64,000 nt of DNA, taken from contig NZ_CP029426.2 in assembly GCF_002266435.3 (NCBI RefSeq), positions 124,001-188,000 of the forward strand, in the 5' to 3' direction. How positions within the stretch are numbered: position 1 is the first letter of the stretch; each line of letters starts with the position of its first letter. The notes under the pieces were generated by a model. The model was not told the DNA's origin, did no database searches, and worked only from the letters and a program-made list of their open reading frames with translations. The translations under genes were made by a program, and so were the position numbers. Below, piece after piece: positions 8,792-17,199 of the stretch. Origin of the DNA: Bradyrhizobium amphicarpaeae. Its GTDB lineage: Bacteria > Pseudomonadota > Alphaproteobacteria > Rhizobiales > Xanthobacteraceae.

Positions 8792-9082
8792 TCGTCGTCG
8801 TCACTGCGGAAGCCGAAAGAGACCTTGAAGATATCGCGGCGTACGTCGCCCAGCAAAGTCTACCAAGCGCACTCACACTCATCCGCGGACTGCGTGAAAA
8901 GTGCGATTCTCTTGCCGACGCGCCGCGCAGCTATCCGCCCGCGCTACGAACATAAAGGTATTCGTCGGCGTCCGTTCGGCAGCTATTTGATTTTCTATCG
9001 AGTTGGCAACGATGCGATCGAAGTGATCCACGTCCTTCACGGCGCGCGAAACTATGAGCCGCTGCTCTTTCCGGAGGATTAG
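8788..9082 (+). pseudogene. parE: ParE-family toxin gene, frameshifted
   Basis: The frame from GTG 8788 reads a ParE N-terminus (MIVVVTAEAERDLEDIAAYV, then LIRGLREKCDSLADAPRSYP) but hits TAA at 8953-8955 after 55 codons. The ParE C-terminus (RYEHKGIRRRPFGSYLIFYR and VIHVLHGARNYEPLLFPED) continues in the next frame to the TAG at 9082. The join lies at about 8928-8945 and needs a net +1 (or -2) shift. So the toxin is either inactivated by an indel or affected by a sequencing error. Together the two pieces span the normal ParE length of about 97 residues. Confidence 0.85.
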
Positions 9083-9126
9083 GGCTTCTTGGGCAACCGC
9101 CGATAAGCGATCGTGCCGACCTAAAA

Positions 9127-9213
<87 letters not shown>

Positions 9214-9364
9214 ATGCCGTTTGGGGCACGGAGGCGGTTACTACGGTTCGGTGACGCCGTTGTCAATTCATGCTTCAAGGCCGGTTCGGGATGCCGATTG
9301 CGCATCGCAAACCGGCCCGATACAAGCCTGACACGACGCACTCTTTTCCGCAGGAACGGCTCCC

Positions 9365-10330
9365 ATGGCATCGAATCTGGAAACTCTCGTCACGGTTTTC
9401 GGCGGATCGGGGTTTTTGGGCCGGAATGTCGTCCGCGCCCTGTGCAAGCGGGATTACCGGGTCCGGGTCGCCGTGCGGCGGCCGGAACTGGCCGGCTACC
9501 TCCAGCCCTCCGGCAAGGTCGGACAGGTCCACACCGTGCAGGCGAATCTGCGCTATCCGGCCTCGGTCGAGGCGGCGCTGCGTGATTCGCATGTCGTGAT
9601 CAATCTGGTCGGCATCCTCGCCGAGGGCGGCGCCCAGACCTTTGACAGCGTCCAGGCCAAGGGCGCCGAGACGGTCGCCAAGGCGGCTGCGGCCGCCGGG
9701 GCCCGCCTGGTGCATGTCTCGGCGATCGGGGCCGACGCCGAATCGCCCTCGCGCTACGCCAGGGCCAAGGCGGCCGGCGAAGCCGCGGTATCGGCTGCGG
9801 TGCCCTCGGCCACGATCTTCCGCCCCTCCGTGATTTTCGGGCCCGAGGACCAGTTCACCAACCGCTTTGCCGCGCTGGCCCGGATGTCGCCGGTGCTGCC
9901 GCTGATCGGCGGCGAGACCAAGATGCAGCCGGTCTATGTCGGTGACGTCGCCACCGCGATCGCGGACGCGGTCGACGGCAAGGCCAAGGCGGGCGCGACT
10001 TACGAGCTGGGCGGCGCGGAAGTGCTGACCATGCGCGAGATCATCGAGGCTATTCTGGAGATTACCGACCGCGAGCGGATGCTGATTCCGCTGCCGTTCG
10101 GCCTCGCCCGCTTCAAGGCCGCCTTCCTGCAATTCGCGCCGGGCGCGTTCAAGCTGACGCCGGACCAGGTCACGCTGCTGGAGCGCGACAACGTCGTGTC
10201 GGAGGCGGCGAAGGCCGCCGGGCTGACGCTGGAAGGACTCGGTATCACCCCCGATTCGCTGGAAGCGATCGCTCCGCAATATCTCTGGCGTTTCCGCCCG
10301 GCGGGGCAGTTTCAGCGCATGGGCGTGTGA
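9365..10330 (+). CDS. NDUFA9-like NAD(P)-binding reductase (complex I-associated SDR family)
   Basis: A 321-residue atypical/extended short-chain dehydrogenase. The N-terminal Rossmann motif is VTVFGGSGFLGRNVVRAL (residues about 9-26), followed by VRVAVRRPE, NLVGILAEGG and VSAIGADAESPSRYARAKAA, whose YARAK segment fits the YxxxK catalytic pair. This profile fits bacterial homologues of the mitochondrial complex I accessory subunit NDUFA9, which bind NADPH; whether this one joins complex I is unknown. The start is ATG 9365. It is monocistronic, between tRNA-Leu and a hairpin repeat. Confidence 0.8.
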   Translation: MASNLETLVTVFGGSGFLGRNVVRALCKRDYRVRVAVRRPELAGYLQPSGKVGQVHTVQANLRYPASVEAALRDSHVVINLVGILAEGGAQTFDSVQAKGAETVAKAAAAAGARLVHVSAIGADAESPSRYARAKAAGEAAVSAAVPSATIFRPSVIFGPEDQFTNRFAALARMSPVLPLIGGETKMQPVYVGDVATAIADAVDGKAKAGATYELGGAEVLTMREIIEAILEITDRERMLIPLPFGLARFKAAFLQFAPGAFKLTPDQVTLLERDNVVSEAAKAAGLTLEGLGITPDSLEAIAPQYLWRFRPAGQFQRMGV

Positions 10331-10348
10331 GAGCGCCTCTCTCTCCGC

Positions 10349-10473
10349 CGTCATGGCCGGGCATAGCCGTTCGAAGAACGGCGTCGCTTTGCTCGCCTAC
10401 GTCCCCGCCATCCGCGCCCTTCTTCCCTCGGCGCCGAGAACGTGGATGCCCGGCACAAGGCCGGGCATGACGA
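10349..10473. repeat. Intergenic palindromic repeat, paired hairpins
   Basis: The region begins with CGTCATGGCCGGGCAT and ends with a hairpin at 10446-10468: ATGCCCGGC and GCCGGGCAT around a 5-base loop. A small hairpin (CCGTTCGAAGAACGG) lies inside. It belongs to the same loose family as the repeat at 14365-14460 (ATGCCCGGGC core). It sits between two convergent genes, so it may also act in transcription termination. Confidence 0.75.
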
Positions 10474-10507
10474 GTTCGCGGAGCAAGCGGGGCGAGGGAT
10501 TACACCC

Positions 10508-11248
10508 TCAAAACTTCAGCTTCTTGAACACCGCTTCCGGCAGCGTCTTGATGATCAGCATCACGAGGCGCCATTTGCCGCTGACATAGACGACGTCGGT
10601 CTTGTTCTCGACCGCGCGGAGAATGGCATCGCCGACCACCGGCGCCTCGACGGTGAGCGGGCCGATCAGCTTCATGCCCTCCGTCATCCTGGTGCGGACG
10701 AAGCCGGGCTTGACGGTGACGACATGCACGCCGCCACGGCTGGCGCGGGCGCGCAGGCCGGAGAGGAAAGCGGAGAAGCCGGCCTTGGCCGAACCATAGA
10801 CATAGTTCGAGGCGCGGCCGCGATCACCGGCTACCGACGACACGCCGACGATCGTGCCGCTGCCGCGCGCCAGGAATCTTTCGGCGAACAGGCCGAGGAT
10901 CAGCGCCGGCCCTTCGTAGTTCGAGCGCATGATCGCGGTGGCGTGGGCAAGATCGCTCTCGGCATCCGCCTGCACGCCGAGCAGGCCGACGATCGAGATG
11001 ACGATTTCGGGCAGCGCCGGAAGAGCTCCGATAAAGCTCTCGAACGATGCGGTGTCGAGCACGTCGAATTTGTGGAGGCCGACCTCGACATCGTAACGCG
11101 CACGCAGATCGGCGGCATCTGGCTCCAGCGCGGCGACGTCGCGGCCGGCAAGGGCAACATCGTATCCCGCTTTGGCAAAGGCGCGCGCCGCGGCGCGGCC
11201 GATGTCGGAGGAGCCGCCGAGCACCAATACGGATTTGCGTGACGTCAC
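10508..11248 (-). CDS. Short-chain dehydrogenase, DprE2-like (decaprenyl-phospho-2-keto-pentose reductase-like)
   Basis: A 246-residue classical SDR with N-terminal nucleotide motif VLVLGGSSDIGRAAARAFAK, the Ser of SSVAGDRGRASNYVYGSAKA and catalytic Tyr/Lys in YGSAK. In mycobacteria DprE2 uses NADH to reduce the 2-keto sugar made by DprE1, completing epimerisation of decaprenyl-phospho-ribose to arabinose. The DprE2 assignment rests on position: the GTG start at 11248 is 3 bases after the stop of the DprE1-like gene on the same strand. SDRs are otherwise hard to assign by sequence alone. The C-terminus (KLKF) ends next to a repeat. Confidence 0.75.
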   Translation of the reverse strand: MTSRKSVLVLGGSSDIGRAAARAFAKAGYDVALAGRDVAALEPDAADLRARYDVEVGLHKFDVLDTASFESFIGALPALPEIVISIVGLLGVQADAESDLAHATAIMRSNYEGPALILGLFAERFLARGSGTIVGVSSVAGDRGRASNYVYGSAKAGFSAFLSGLRARASRGGVHVVTVKPGFVRTRMTEGMKLIGPLTVEAPVVGDAILRAVENKTDVVYVSGKWRLVMLIIKTLPEAVFKKLKF

Positions 11249-11251
11249 GGC

Positions 11252-12577
11252 CTAGACCTCATCGAACAGACGCTGTGAAAGTTTCGATCGGATGTTGCCG
11301 GCGGGATCGAGCGATTTGCGGATCGCGTTGAAACGCCGCAGGGCAGGATAGCCGGCCTCGAAGGTCGCGCGCGACTGCCGGGCATCTTTCGCCAGATACA
11401 GCCGGCCGCCGGCGGCGACGACCAGGCGATCGATCTCGTCGAGGAAATTCAGGATGTCGCCCTTCACCGGGAAGTCCAGCGCCAGCGTGTAGCCAGGCAG
11501 CGGGAACGACAGGATGCCGTCGCCCTGGCCGAGCTTCTTGAGCACGGCGAGGAAGGAGGCGTCGCCGCGCCGCGCGACCCGATCGAGGATCTCGCCGAGC
11601 ACGGCGCGCGCGCCGGCTTGCGGGATCACGCATTGATGCTGGAGGAAGCCGCGCTTGCCGTAGATGCGATTCCAGCCACCGACGCTGTCGAGCGGAAAGA
11701 AATACGGATAGAGCGAAACCACATGGCTGCCGCCGGCGCGCCGCGCGCCCATGCGGTAGTAGAGCTCGTTGAAGGCGCGGACGCTGGTGCGGTTCAATGC
11801 GATCGACGGCAGGTCGACCGGCACGCTGAGGCGAGAGCCCTGGCCGACCGGAAATGCATCGGCACCTTCCGCCAGTTCGCCCCTGTCCGCATGCTCGCCG
11901 AGATAGATCAGCGAACGGCCGAGATCGCGGCCGCGTGCCACGCAGTCGATCCAGGCCACCGAATAGGTCGCGGCGTCGCCCGCCTCGAGTGCGCGCATCG
12001 CCGCATCGAGATCGGACGCCGAGATCACCCGCTCGCGGATCCACCCGGTTTCCACCGGCCGCAACCGCATCGTCGCTTCCAGGATGATGCCGGTCAGGCC
12101 CATGCCGCCGACGGTCGCGAAGAAGGCGTCGGAATTCTCGTCGCGCGAGGCCTCGATGACCTCGCCCTGCCCGGTGCGCAGCAGCAGGCTGTCGACGTAG
12201 CGGCCGAAGCCGCCTTCGCAATGATGGTTCTTGCCGTGCACGTCGGCCGCAATGGCGCCGCCGACCGAGACGAAGCGCGTGCCGGGCACAACGAAGGGCA
12301 GAAAGCCGCGCGGGCCGAAGGTGTCGATCAGGTCCGACAGCAGAACGCCGGCTTCGAGACGGATGCGACCGGTCGCCGGATCGAACGACCTGACCCGGTC
12401 GAAGCCGGTCATCGTCAGCGTTCGCGTCGCGCCGATCGCGGCATCGCCATAGGCGCGGCCATTGCCCCGCGCGACGGTGCCGGCCGAGACGGCTTCGCCG
12501 ACCGCCGCGAACGAGCGCGGGCGCAGCACGTCGCTATCGACGACCGGGAAACGCCCCCAGCCGCTGACGAGTGTCAT
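11252..12577 (-). CDS. FAD-dependent oxidase, DprE1-like (decaprenyl-phospho-ribose 2'-oxidase-like)
   Basis: A 441-residue VAO/PCMH-type flavoenzyme. Key family features are ARGNGRAYGDAAIG (Tyr43 in the FAD-loop motif), ADVHGKNHHCEGGFG (His114 and Lys116, matching DprE1 His132 and Lys134) and YLAKDARQ (Lys397, matching DprE1 Lys418). DprE1 oxidises C2 of decaprenyl-phospho-ribose at the membrane face. The position equivalent to DprE1 Cys387, the benzothiazinone target, appears to be Ala366 (YTLALDFPV). Numbering equivalences are aligned from memory. It lies between uppP and the DprE2-like gene, all on the minus strand. Confidence 0.82.
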   Translation of the reverse strand: MTLVSGWGRFPVVDSDVLRPRSFAAVGEAVSAGTVARGNGRAYGDAAIGATRTLTMTGFDRVRSFDPATGRIRLEAGVLLSDLIDTFGPRGFLPFVVPGTRFVSVGGAIAADVHGKNHHCEGGFGRYVDSLLLRTGQGEVIEASRDENSDAFFATVGGMGLTGIILEATMRLRPVETGWIRERVISASDLDAAMRALEAGDAATYSVAWIDCVARGRDLGRSLIYLGEHADRGELAEGADAFPVGQGSRLSVPVDLPSIALNRTSVRAFNELYYRMGARRAGGSHVVSLYPYFFPLDSVGGWNRIYGKRGFLQHQCVIPQAGARAVLGEILDRVARRGDASFLAVLKKLGQGDGILSFPLPGYTLALDFPVKGDILNFLDEIDRLVVAAGGRLYLAKDARQSRATFEAGYPALRRFNAIRKSLDPAGNIRSKLSQRLFDEV

Positions 12578-12688
12578 GGCTCAGCTCCTGTGCCGGGCGC
12601 GCGCCGCCCGGCGTAGGAAACTGACTAGCGACCAAAAGCTTATTTTGCGTTGCAGACGTGATGCGGGCGTAGCCCCGATCAGAAATGC

Positions 12689-13495
12689 TTAACGCCCGAG
12701 CGCCAGCGCGATCAGGCCGAGCGTGCCGACGATGACGCGCCACCAGGCGAACACCACGAAGCCGTGCCGGGTGACGTATTCCAGGAACGTCTTGACCACG
12801 ATGATCGCGGTGATGAACGACACCACGAAACCGATCGCGACGACGCCCATGTGGTCCATCGTCATCTCGGAGCGGTTCTTGTAGAAGTCGTAGGCGAACG
12901 CGCCGATCATGGTGGGAATGGCCAGGAAGAACGAGAACTCCGCCGCCGCGCGCTTGTCGGCGCCGAGGAACATCGCAGCGACGATGCTGGCGCCGGAACG
13001 CGACACGCCCGGGATCATCGCCACGCACTGTGCGATGCCGATATAGAGATACATCAGCAACGGAAACCTGGTGGCGTCATGCTCGCGCGGCTTGAGGTCG
13101 AGCTTGTCGACCCAGAGCAGGATGGCGCCGCCGACGATCAGCGTGAAGCACACGACCCAGGGATTGAACAGCACGCTCTTGATGTATTTGCCGGCGACGA
13201 GGCCGACGATGACGGCGGGCAGGAACGCGACCAGCACGCCGATCACGAAGCGGCGCGAATAGGTGTCGCCGGTGAAGAAGCCGATCACGACGTCCCAGAG
13301 CTTCTTGAAGTACAGCCCGACGATCGCGAGGATCGCACCCAGCTGGATCAGAACCGTAAACGAATCCCAGAAGGCGCCTTCGCCGAGATGGAAGAAGCGT
13401 TCCGCCAGCAGCAGATGGCCGGTCGAGGACACGGGAAGGAACTCGGTCACACCCTCGATGATGCCGAGGATCACTGCCCGTATTGCGTCTGACAT
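12689..13495 (-). CDS. uppP: Undecaprenyl-diphosphatase UppP (BacA)
   Basis: This integral membrane phosphatase dephosphorylates C55-PP to regenerate the lipid carrier for peptidoglycan and polysaccharide synthesis. The 268-residue protein has both conserved active-site motifs: the Glu-rich ILGIIEGVTEFLPVSSTGHL near the N-terminus and AMIPGVSRSGASIVAAMFLG (about residues 160-180), with eight or so hydrophobic helices. Length matches the family. It is upstream of and on the same strand as the DprE1/DprE2-like genes (111-base gap), which fits a shared lipid-carrier theme. Confidence 0.95.
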   Translation of the reverse strand: MSDAIRAVILGIIEGVTEFLPVSSTGHLLLAERFFHLGEGAFWDSFTVLIQLGAILAIVGLYFKKLWDVVIGFFTGDTYSRRFVIGVLVAFLPAVIVGLVAGKYIKSVLFNPWVVCFTLIVGGAILLWVDKLDLKPREHDATRFPLLMYLYIGIAQCVAMIPGVSRSGASIVAAMFLGADKRAAAEFSFFLAIPTMIGAFAYDFYKNRSEMTMDHMGVVAIGFVVSFITAIIVVKTFLEYVTRHGFVVFAWWRVIVGTLGLIALALGR

Positions 13496-13664
13496 ATTTA
13501 CGGTCCATTTCGGCTGGAAAAGCGGGGCTCTTCTCGCCTATTCGCCCCCATGCCGCAATCGCAAAATGCGAAATCACGCCCTTGCCTCGCGGTTTTGAAG
13601 GACTAGTGTGGCGCCGCACAAACATTGATGGAATCTTAAGCACCATCACATAGTCAAAGGCTTC

Positions 13665-14357
13665 ATGTTTACGCTGTTTCATCATCCGTTCTGTCCGCAT
13701 TCGCGTTTCATCCGTCTGATCGCGGGCGAATATGGGCTCGACCTCAAGCTGGTCGAAGAGCGCAGCTGGGAACGGCGCGAGGCGTTTCTGCTGCTCAATG
13801 CGGCGGGCACGACGCCCGTCATGCTGGATGACGAGCAGCCGCCGATCCCGGGCGCTGCGATCATCGCCGAATATGTCGACGAGGCCTATGGCGCCGAGAT
13901 GGGACCCAAGCGCCTGATGCCGGAGACGATCTCCGAGCGCGTCGAGGTTCGCCGGCTGATGGCCTGGTTCAACGAAAAGTTCTTCGAGGAGGTCTCGCAT
14001 CCTCTCGTCACGGAGCGCATCTACAAGCGTTTCATGAGCGAGGAGAACGGCGGGGGGGCGCCTTCCGCCGACGTGATGCGCGCCGCCAAGGCCAATGTGC
14101 GCTATCATCTGGCCTATATCGGCTGGCTGGCGCAGACGCGTAATTTCCTCGCCGGCGACCGGCTCACTTACGCGGATCTCGCCGCCGCGGCGCATCTCTC
14201 GGCGATCGACTATCTGGGCGACGTGCCATGGAGCGAGGACGATTCAGCAAAGGCGTGGTACGCGCGGGTGAAGTCCCGCCCGTCGTTCCGTCCGCTGCTG
14301 AGCGAATGGCTGGCCGGCGTGCCGGCATCGCGGACCTACGTGGACCTGGATTTCTGA
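13665..14357 (+). CDS. fzlA: GST-fold protein, FtsZ-binding FzlA-like
   Basis: A 230-residue protein with a thioredoxin-like N-terminal domain ([20 protein letters not shown], then [20 protein letters not shown] with the cis-Pro VML turn) and an all-alpha C-terminal GST domain ([20 protein letters not shown]). The LFHHP start, the WERRE block and the hydrophobic end TYVDLDF fit FzlA, the essential FtsZ-curving division protein of Caulobacter, rather than an enzymatic GST. The call is from remembered sequence character. ATG 13665 follows AAAGG. queG lies directly downstream, beyond a repeat. Confidence 0.75.
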   Translation: MFTLFHHPFCPHSRFIRLIAGEYGLDLKLVEERSWERREAFLLLNAAGTTPVMLDDEQPPIPGAAIIAEYVDEAYGAEMGPKRLMPETISERVEVRRLMAWFNEKFFEEVSHPLVTERIYKRFMSEENGGGAPSADVMRAAKANVRYHLAYIGWLAQTRNFLAGDRLTYADLAAAAHLSAIDYLGDVPWSEDDSAKAWYARVKSRPSFRPLLSEWLAGVPASRTYVDLDF

Positions 14358-14364
14358 TGAAGGT

Positions 14365-14460
14365 CGTCATGCCCGGGCTTGTCCCGGGCATCTACGTTGT
14401 TTCACTTTCCATGAGCGCCAAGCAAGATCGTGGATGGCCGGGACAAGCCCGGCCATGACG
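14365..14460. repeat. Paired palindromic repeat between fzlA and queG
   Basis: Two hairpins in opposite orientation. 14365-14396 contains ATGCCCGGGCTTGTCCCGGG, and 14429-14460 contains GGATGGCCGGGACAAGCCCG followed by GCCATGACG. The second hairpin includes the likely queG start codon at 14455. Related copies lie at 10349-10473 and 20293-20326. Confidence 0.85.
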
Positions 14461-15612
14461 AGCGTGGACATATTGGTGGCTAGATCCAGCACCGACACTG
14501 TTGGGCTGCGTGCTGCTCTCGACGAGCAAGCGCGTGCGCTCGGCTTCGACTGCATCGGCATCACCCAGCCCGGGACGATCGAGAGTGCCGGACAACACTT
14601 TCTCGAATTCATCGCATCAGGCCGTCATGGCGACATGGACTGGCTCGCGAACCAGCCGGAGCGACGCGTCGACCCGCGCGGGCTGTGGGCCGACGTGCGC
14701 TCGGTGATCATGCTCGGCGTCAATTACGGCCCCGATTCCGATCCGCTCGCAGTCCTCGCGCAACGCACGCGCGCGGCGATCTCGGTCTATGCACAGGGCG
14801 ACGACTATCACGATCTCATCAAGAAGCGCCTGAAGGCGCTGGCGCGCTGGCTGGTCGCAGCCGCGCCGTCGGACGTGAAAGTGTTCGTCGACACCGCCGC
14901 CGTGATGGAGAAGCCGCTGGCGCAGACCGCCGGTCTCGGCTGGCAGGGCAAGCACACCAACCTCGTCTCGCGCGCGTTCGGCTCGTGGCTGTTTCTCGGC
15001 GCAATCTACACCACGCTCGAATTGCCGCGCGACGATGCCGAGATCGATCATTGCGGCTCGTGCCGGGCTTGCCTCGACATCTGCCCGACCGCGGCGTTTC
15101 CCGCGCCCTACGAGCTCGATGCGCGACGCTGCATTTCCTATCTCACCATCGAGAACAAGGGACCGATCCCGCACGAATTTCGAAGGGCGATCGGCAACCG
15201 CATCTATGGCTGCGACGATTGCCTCGCCGCCTGTCCCTGGAACAAGTTCGCACAGGAGGGACGCGAGGCCAGGCTCGCAGCACGCGACGAGCTGCGCGCG
15301 CCTGATCTTGCCGAACTTGCACGCCTCGACGACACCGCGTTCCGCACGCTGTTCACGAAGTCGCCGGTCAAGCGCATCGGCCGCGACCGGTTCTTGCGGA
15401 ACGTGCTGATTGCGATCGGCAACTCGGGCGACGCGGGGCTGGCGGCGGAAGCGCGGCGGTTGCTCGACGACGCGAGTCCGCTGGTGCGCGGCGCTGCGGT
15501 ATGGGCGCTGGGGCGGTTGGTGTCGCTGGAGGAGTTTGAGGCGATGAAGTCGGCCGCAGCAACTAACGAGCACGACGATAGCGTGCGTGCGGAGTGGCAC
15601 GCCGTTTCCTAA
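14455..15612 (+). CDS. queG: Epoxyqueuosine reductase QueG
   Basis: QueG performs the last step of queuosine synthesis in tRNA, reducing epoxyqueuosine with cobalamin and two 4Fe-4S clusters. The 385-residue protein has the N-terminal B12-binding domain ([20 protein letters not shown]), cluster motifs [12 protein letters not shown] and [10 protein letters not shown], and a C-terminal HEAT-like end ([24 protein letters not shown]). The frame is open from 14434, but the stretch to 14455 is repeat DNA; ATG 14455, itself inside the repeat hairpin, is chosen, and later starts are possible. Confidence 0.93.
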   Translation: MTSVDILVARSSTDTVGLRAALDEQARALGFDCIGITQPGTIESAGQHFLEFIASGRHGDMDWLANQPERRVDPRGLWADVRSVIMLGVNYGPDSDPLAVLAQRTRAAISVYAQGDDYHDLIKKRLKALARWLVAAAPSDVKVFVDTAAVMEKPLAQTAGLGWQGKHTNLVSRAFGSWLFLGAIYTTLELPRDDAEIDHCGSCRACLDICPTAAFPAPYELDARRCISYLTIENKGPIPHEFRRAIGNRIYGCDDCLAACPWNKFAQEGREARLAARDELRAPDLAELARLDDTAFRTLFTKSPVKRIGRDRFLRNVLIAIGNSGDAGLAAEARRLLDDASPLVRGAAVWALGRLVSLEEFEAMKSAAATNEHDDSVRAEWHAVS

Positions 15613-15618
15613 CCCTCG

Positions 15619-15723
15619 GTGTCATTCCCCGCGAAGGCGGGGAATCCAGTACGCCGCGGCCTATCGCGTGACCCAAGTTCGTCACGGAGTACTGGATCGC
15701 CCGCCTGCGCGGGCGATGACACC
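15619..15723. repeat. Intergenic palindromic repeat, family A copy 1
   Basis: A 105-base element starting GGTGTCATTCCCCGCG and ending GGGCGATGACACC. The ends are inverted (GGTGTCAT/ATGACACC), with inner inverted halves CCAGTACGCC and GGAGTACTGG and local hairpins TTCCCCGCGAAGGCGGGGAA and CGCCCGCCTGCGCGGGCG. A related copy with the same plan lies at 17077-17182. It precedes the thioesterase gene. Confidence 0.85.
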
Positions 15724-15787
15724 TACTGTTGTGGCTGCGGCCCTCCCGCCCTTGATTTCCCGGCGCGTTCCCGCAAAGTCGGTCATC

Positions 15788-16585
15788 ATGACCAACCTAC
15801 CTTTCTTCACCCGCGACGGTGACACATTCCATCCGACGGAAGCCGCCAATGGTCCGTGGGATCCGAAATCGCTGCACGGACGCGTCGTCGTCGGGCTGCT
15901 CGGCTTTGCCATCGAGGAGCGCCATTCCGGTCCCGAATTGATGCCGGCGCGGCTCACCGTCGACATGTACAAGCTGCCGACCATCGACAAGCCGATCGAG
16001 GTGACGACGCGCCTCGTGCGCGATGGATTGCGCATCCGCGTGGTCGAGGCGGAGTTCGTCTCCGGCGGCGTCAGCATGGCGCGGGCCTCGTGCCAGCTGC
16101 TGCGCAAGACACAAAATCCGGATGGCAATGTCTGGTCGCCGCCGAACTGGGACGTGCCGAAGCCGGCCGACATTCCAAAACCCACCGATCCCAGGCTCGG
16201 CATGAACGGCAAATGGACCACGCGCCCGATCGTCGGCCATATGGGCTCGCTCGGTCCGAGAAAGCTCTGGATGAGCGAGGTGCGCGAGCTGGTCGCCGGC
16301 GTGCCGATGACGCCGTTCGTCCATGTCGCCGTTGGTGCCGACTTCGCCAGCCCGTTTGCCAATGCCGGCGACAACGGGCTCGGCTACATCAACAGCGACG
16401 TGACGATCTATCTGCACCGCCTGCCGGTGACGAACTGGATCGGATTCGAGGTGGTGAACCATCACGCCACCGATGGCGTCGCGATCGGCGAATGCTGGCT
16501 CTATGACGAACAGGGGCCGATCGGCACCGCGACGGTGGCCGCGCTGGCGCAGCGCAAGCCGATGGCGAATCCGTCGAAGCGGTAG
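15788..16585 (+). CDS. Acyl-CoA thioesterase-like double-hotdog protein
   Basis: A 265-residue protein with two hotdog halves: the first around WDPKSLHGRVVVGLLGFAIE, LTVDMYKLPTIDKPIEVTTR and VVEAEFVSGGVSMARASCQL, the second around FASPFANAGDNGLGYINSDV, TIYLHRLPVTNWIGFEVVNH and GVAIGECWLYDEQGPIGTAT. The last segment is the typical thioesterase end. It would hydrolyse an acyl-CoA, substrate unknown. The open frame reaches back to 15587 through repeat DNA; ATG 15788 (MTNLPFFTRDGD) is the sensible start. Confidence 0.75.
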   Translation: MTNLPFFTRDGDTFHPTEAANGPWDPKSLHGRVVVGLLGFAIEERHSGPELMPARLTVDMYKLPTIDKPIEVTTRLVRDGLRIRVVEAEFVSGGVSMARASCQLLRKTQNPDGNVWSPPNWDVPKPADIPKPTDPRLGMNGKWTTRPIVGHMGSLGPRKLWMSEVRELVAGVPMTPFVHVAVGADFASPFANAGDNGLGYINSDVTIYLHRLPVTNWIGFEVVNHHATDGVAIGECWLYDEQGPIGTATVAALAQRKPMANPSKR

Positions 16586-16593
16586 CTTGTCGT

Positions 16594-17058
16594 CTACGCA
16601 AGATGCCGCAGCATCTCCGGCCGCGCCTTCAGCTCCGCGCCCTGCTTGGCGACGATCTTCGCGATTCTTTCAGGCGCGAACTTCAGGTCGACGAAGGCCG
16701 GTGCGGTATTGGCGACCTCGTGATAGTTCACGATCCTGCCGTCACGCAGCGTCATGATCGCGACACCCTCGAACATCGCCCGCGCGCCGCCAGCTTCCGG
16801 CAAGGTCGAACGATAGCTGAAGGTGTAGCGCGCATAGAGCGTGGTGCCGTCCGACACGGGATCATGCATATCCCAGCGGAAATCGGTCGCCGTGCGATAG
16901 AACCAGTCGTCGATCATCGCAGCGATTTTTGCGCGGCCAGCGAAGGCGCCGTAGAACACGTCGTGATAGACGCCGTCCTCGGTGAACAGCTCGGCGAAGG
17001 CGCGGCCGTTGCGCTGTTCGACGGCGTCGCAGAAGGCGCGCAGCATGGCGGTGGTCAT
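16594..17058 (-). CDS. SnoaL-like (NTF2 fold) protein
   Basis: A 154-residue cone-fold protein of the SnoaL/nuclear transport factor 2 superfamily: LRAFCDAVEQRNGRAFAELF, TEDGVYHDVFYGAFAGRAKI, MIDDWFYRTATDFRWDMHDP and the strand FEGVAIMTLRDGRIVNYHEV. These folds bind small molecules and include isomerases and many unassigned proteins; no reaction can be named. The frame is open upstream into a repeat; ATG 17058 is chosen because GGAGAA lies 6 bases before it. It is convergent with the thioesterase gene. Confidence 0.75.
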   Translation of the reverse strand: MTTAMLRAFCDAVEQRNGRAFAELFTEDGVYHDVFYGAFAGRAKIAAMIDDWFYRTATDFRWDMHDPVSDGTTLYARYTFSYRSTLPEAGGARAMFEGVAIMTLRDGRIVNYHEVANTAPAFVDLKFAPERIAKIVAKQGAELKARPEMLRHLA

Positions 17059-17076
17059 CGGCGTTTCTCCCATCTC

Positions 17077-17182
17077 CGTCATGCCCCGGCTTGACCGGGG
17101 CATCCAGTACGCCGAGGCATCTCGGCTCAATTGCGACCGCTGCGGCGTACTGGATCGCCCGATCAAGTCGGGCGATGACACC
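17077..17182. repeat. Intergenic palindromic repeat, family A copy 2
   Basis: A 106-base element built like 15619-15723: CCGTCATGCCCCGGCTTGAC at one end, GGGCGATGACACC at the other, inner CATCCAGTACGCC and GGCGTACTGGATCGCCC, and a variable middle. It lies between the SnoaL-like gene and the hydrolase gene, both on the minus strand. Confidence 0.85.
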
Positions 17183-17199
17183 GCGTGCTGAGCAACACT

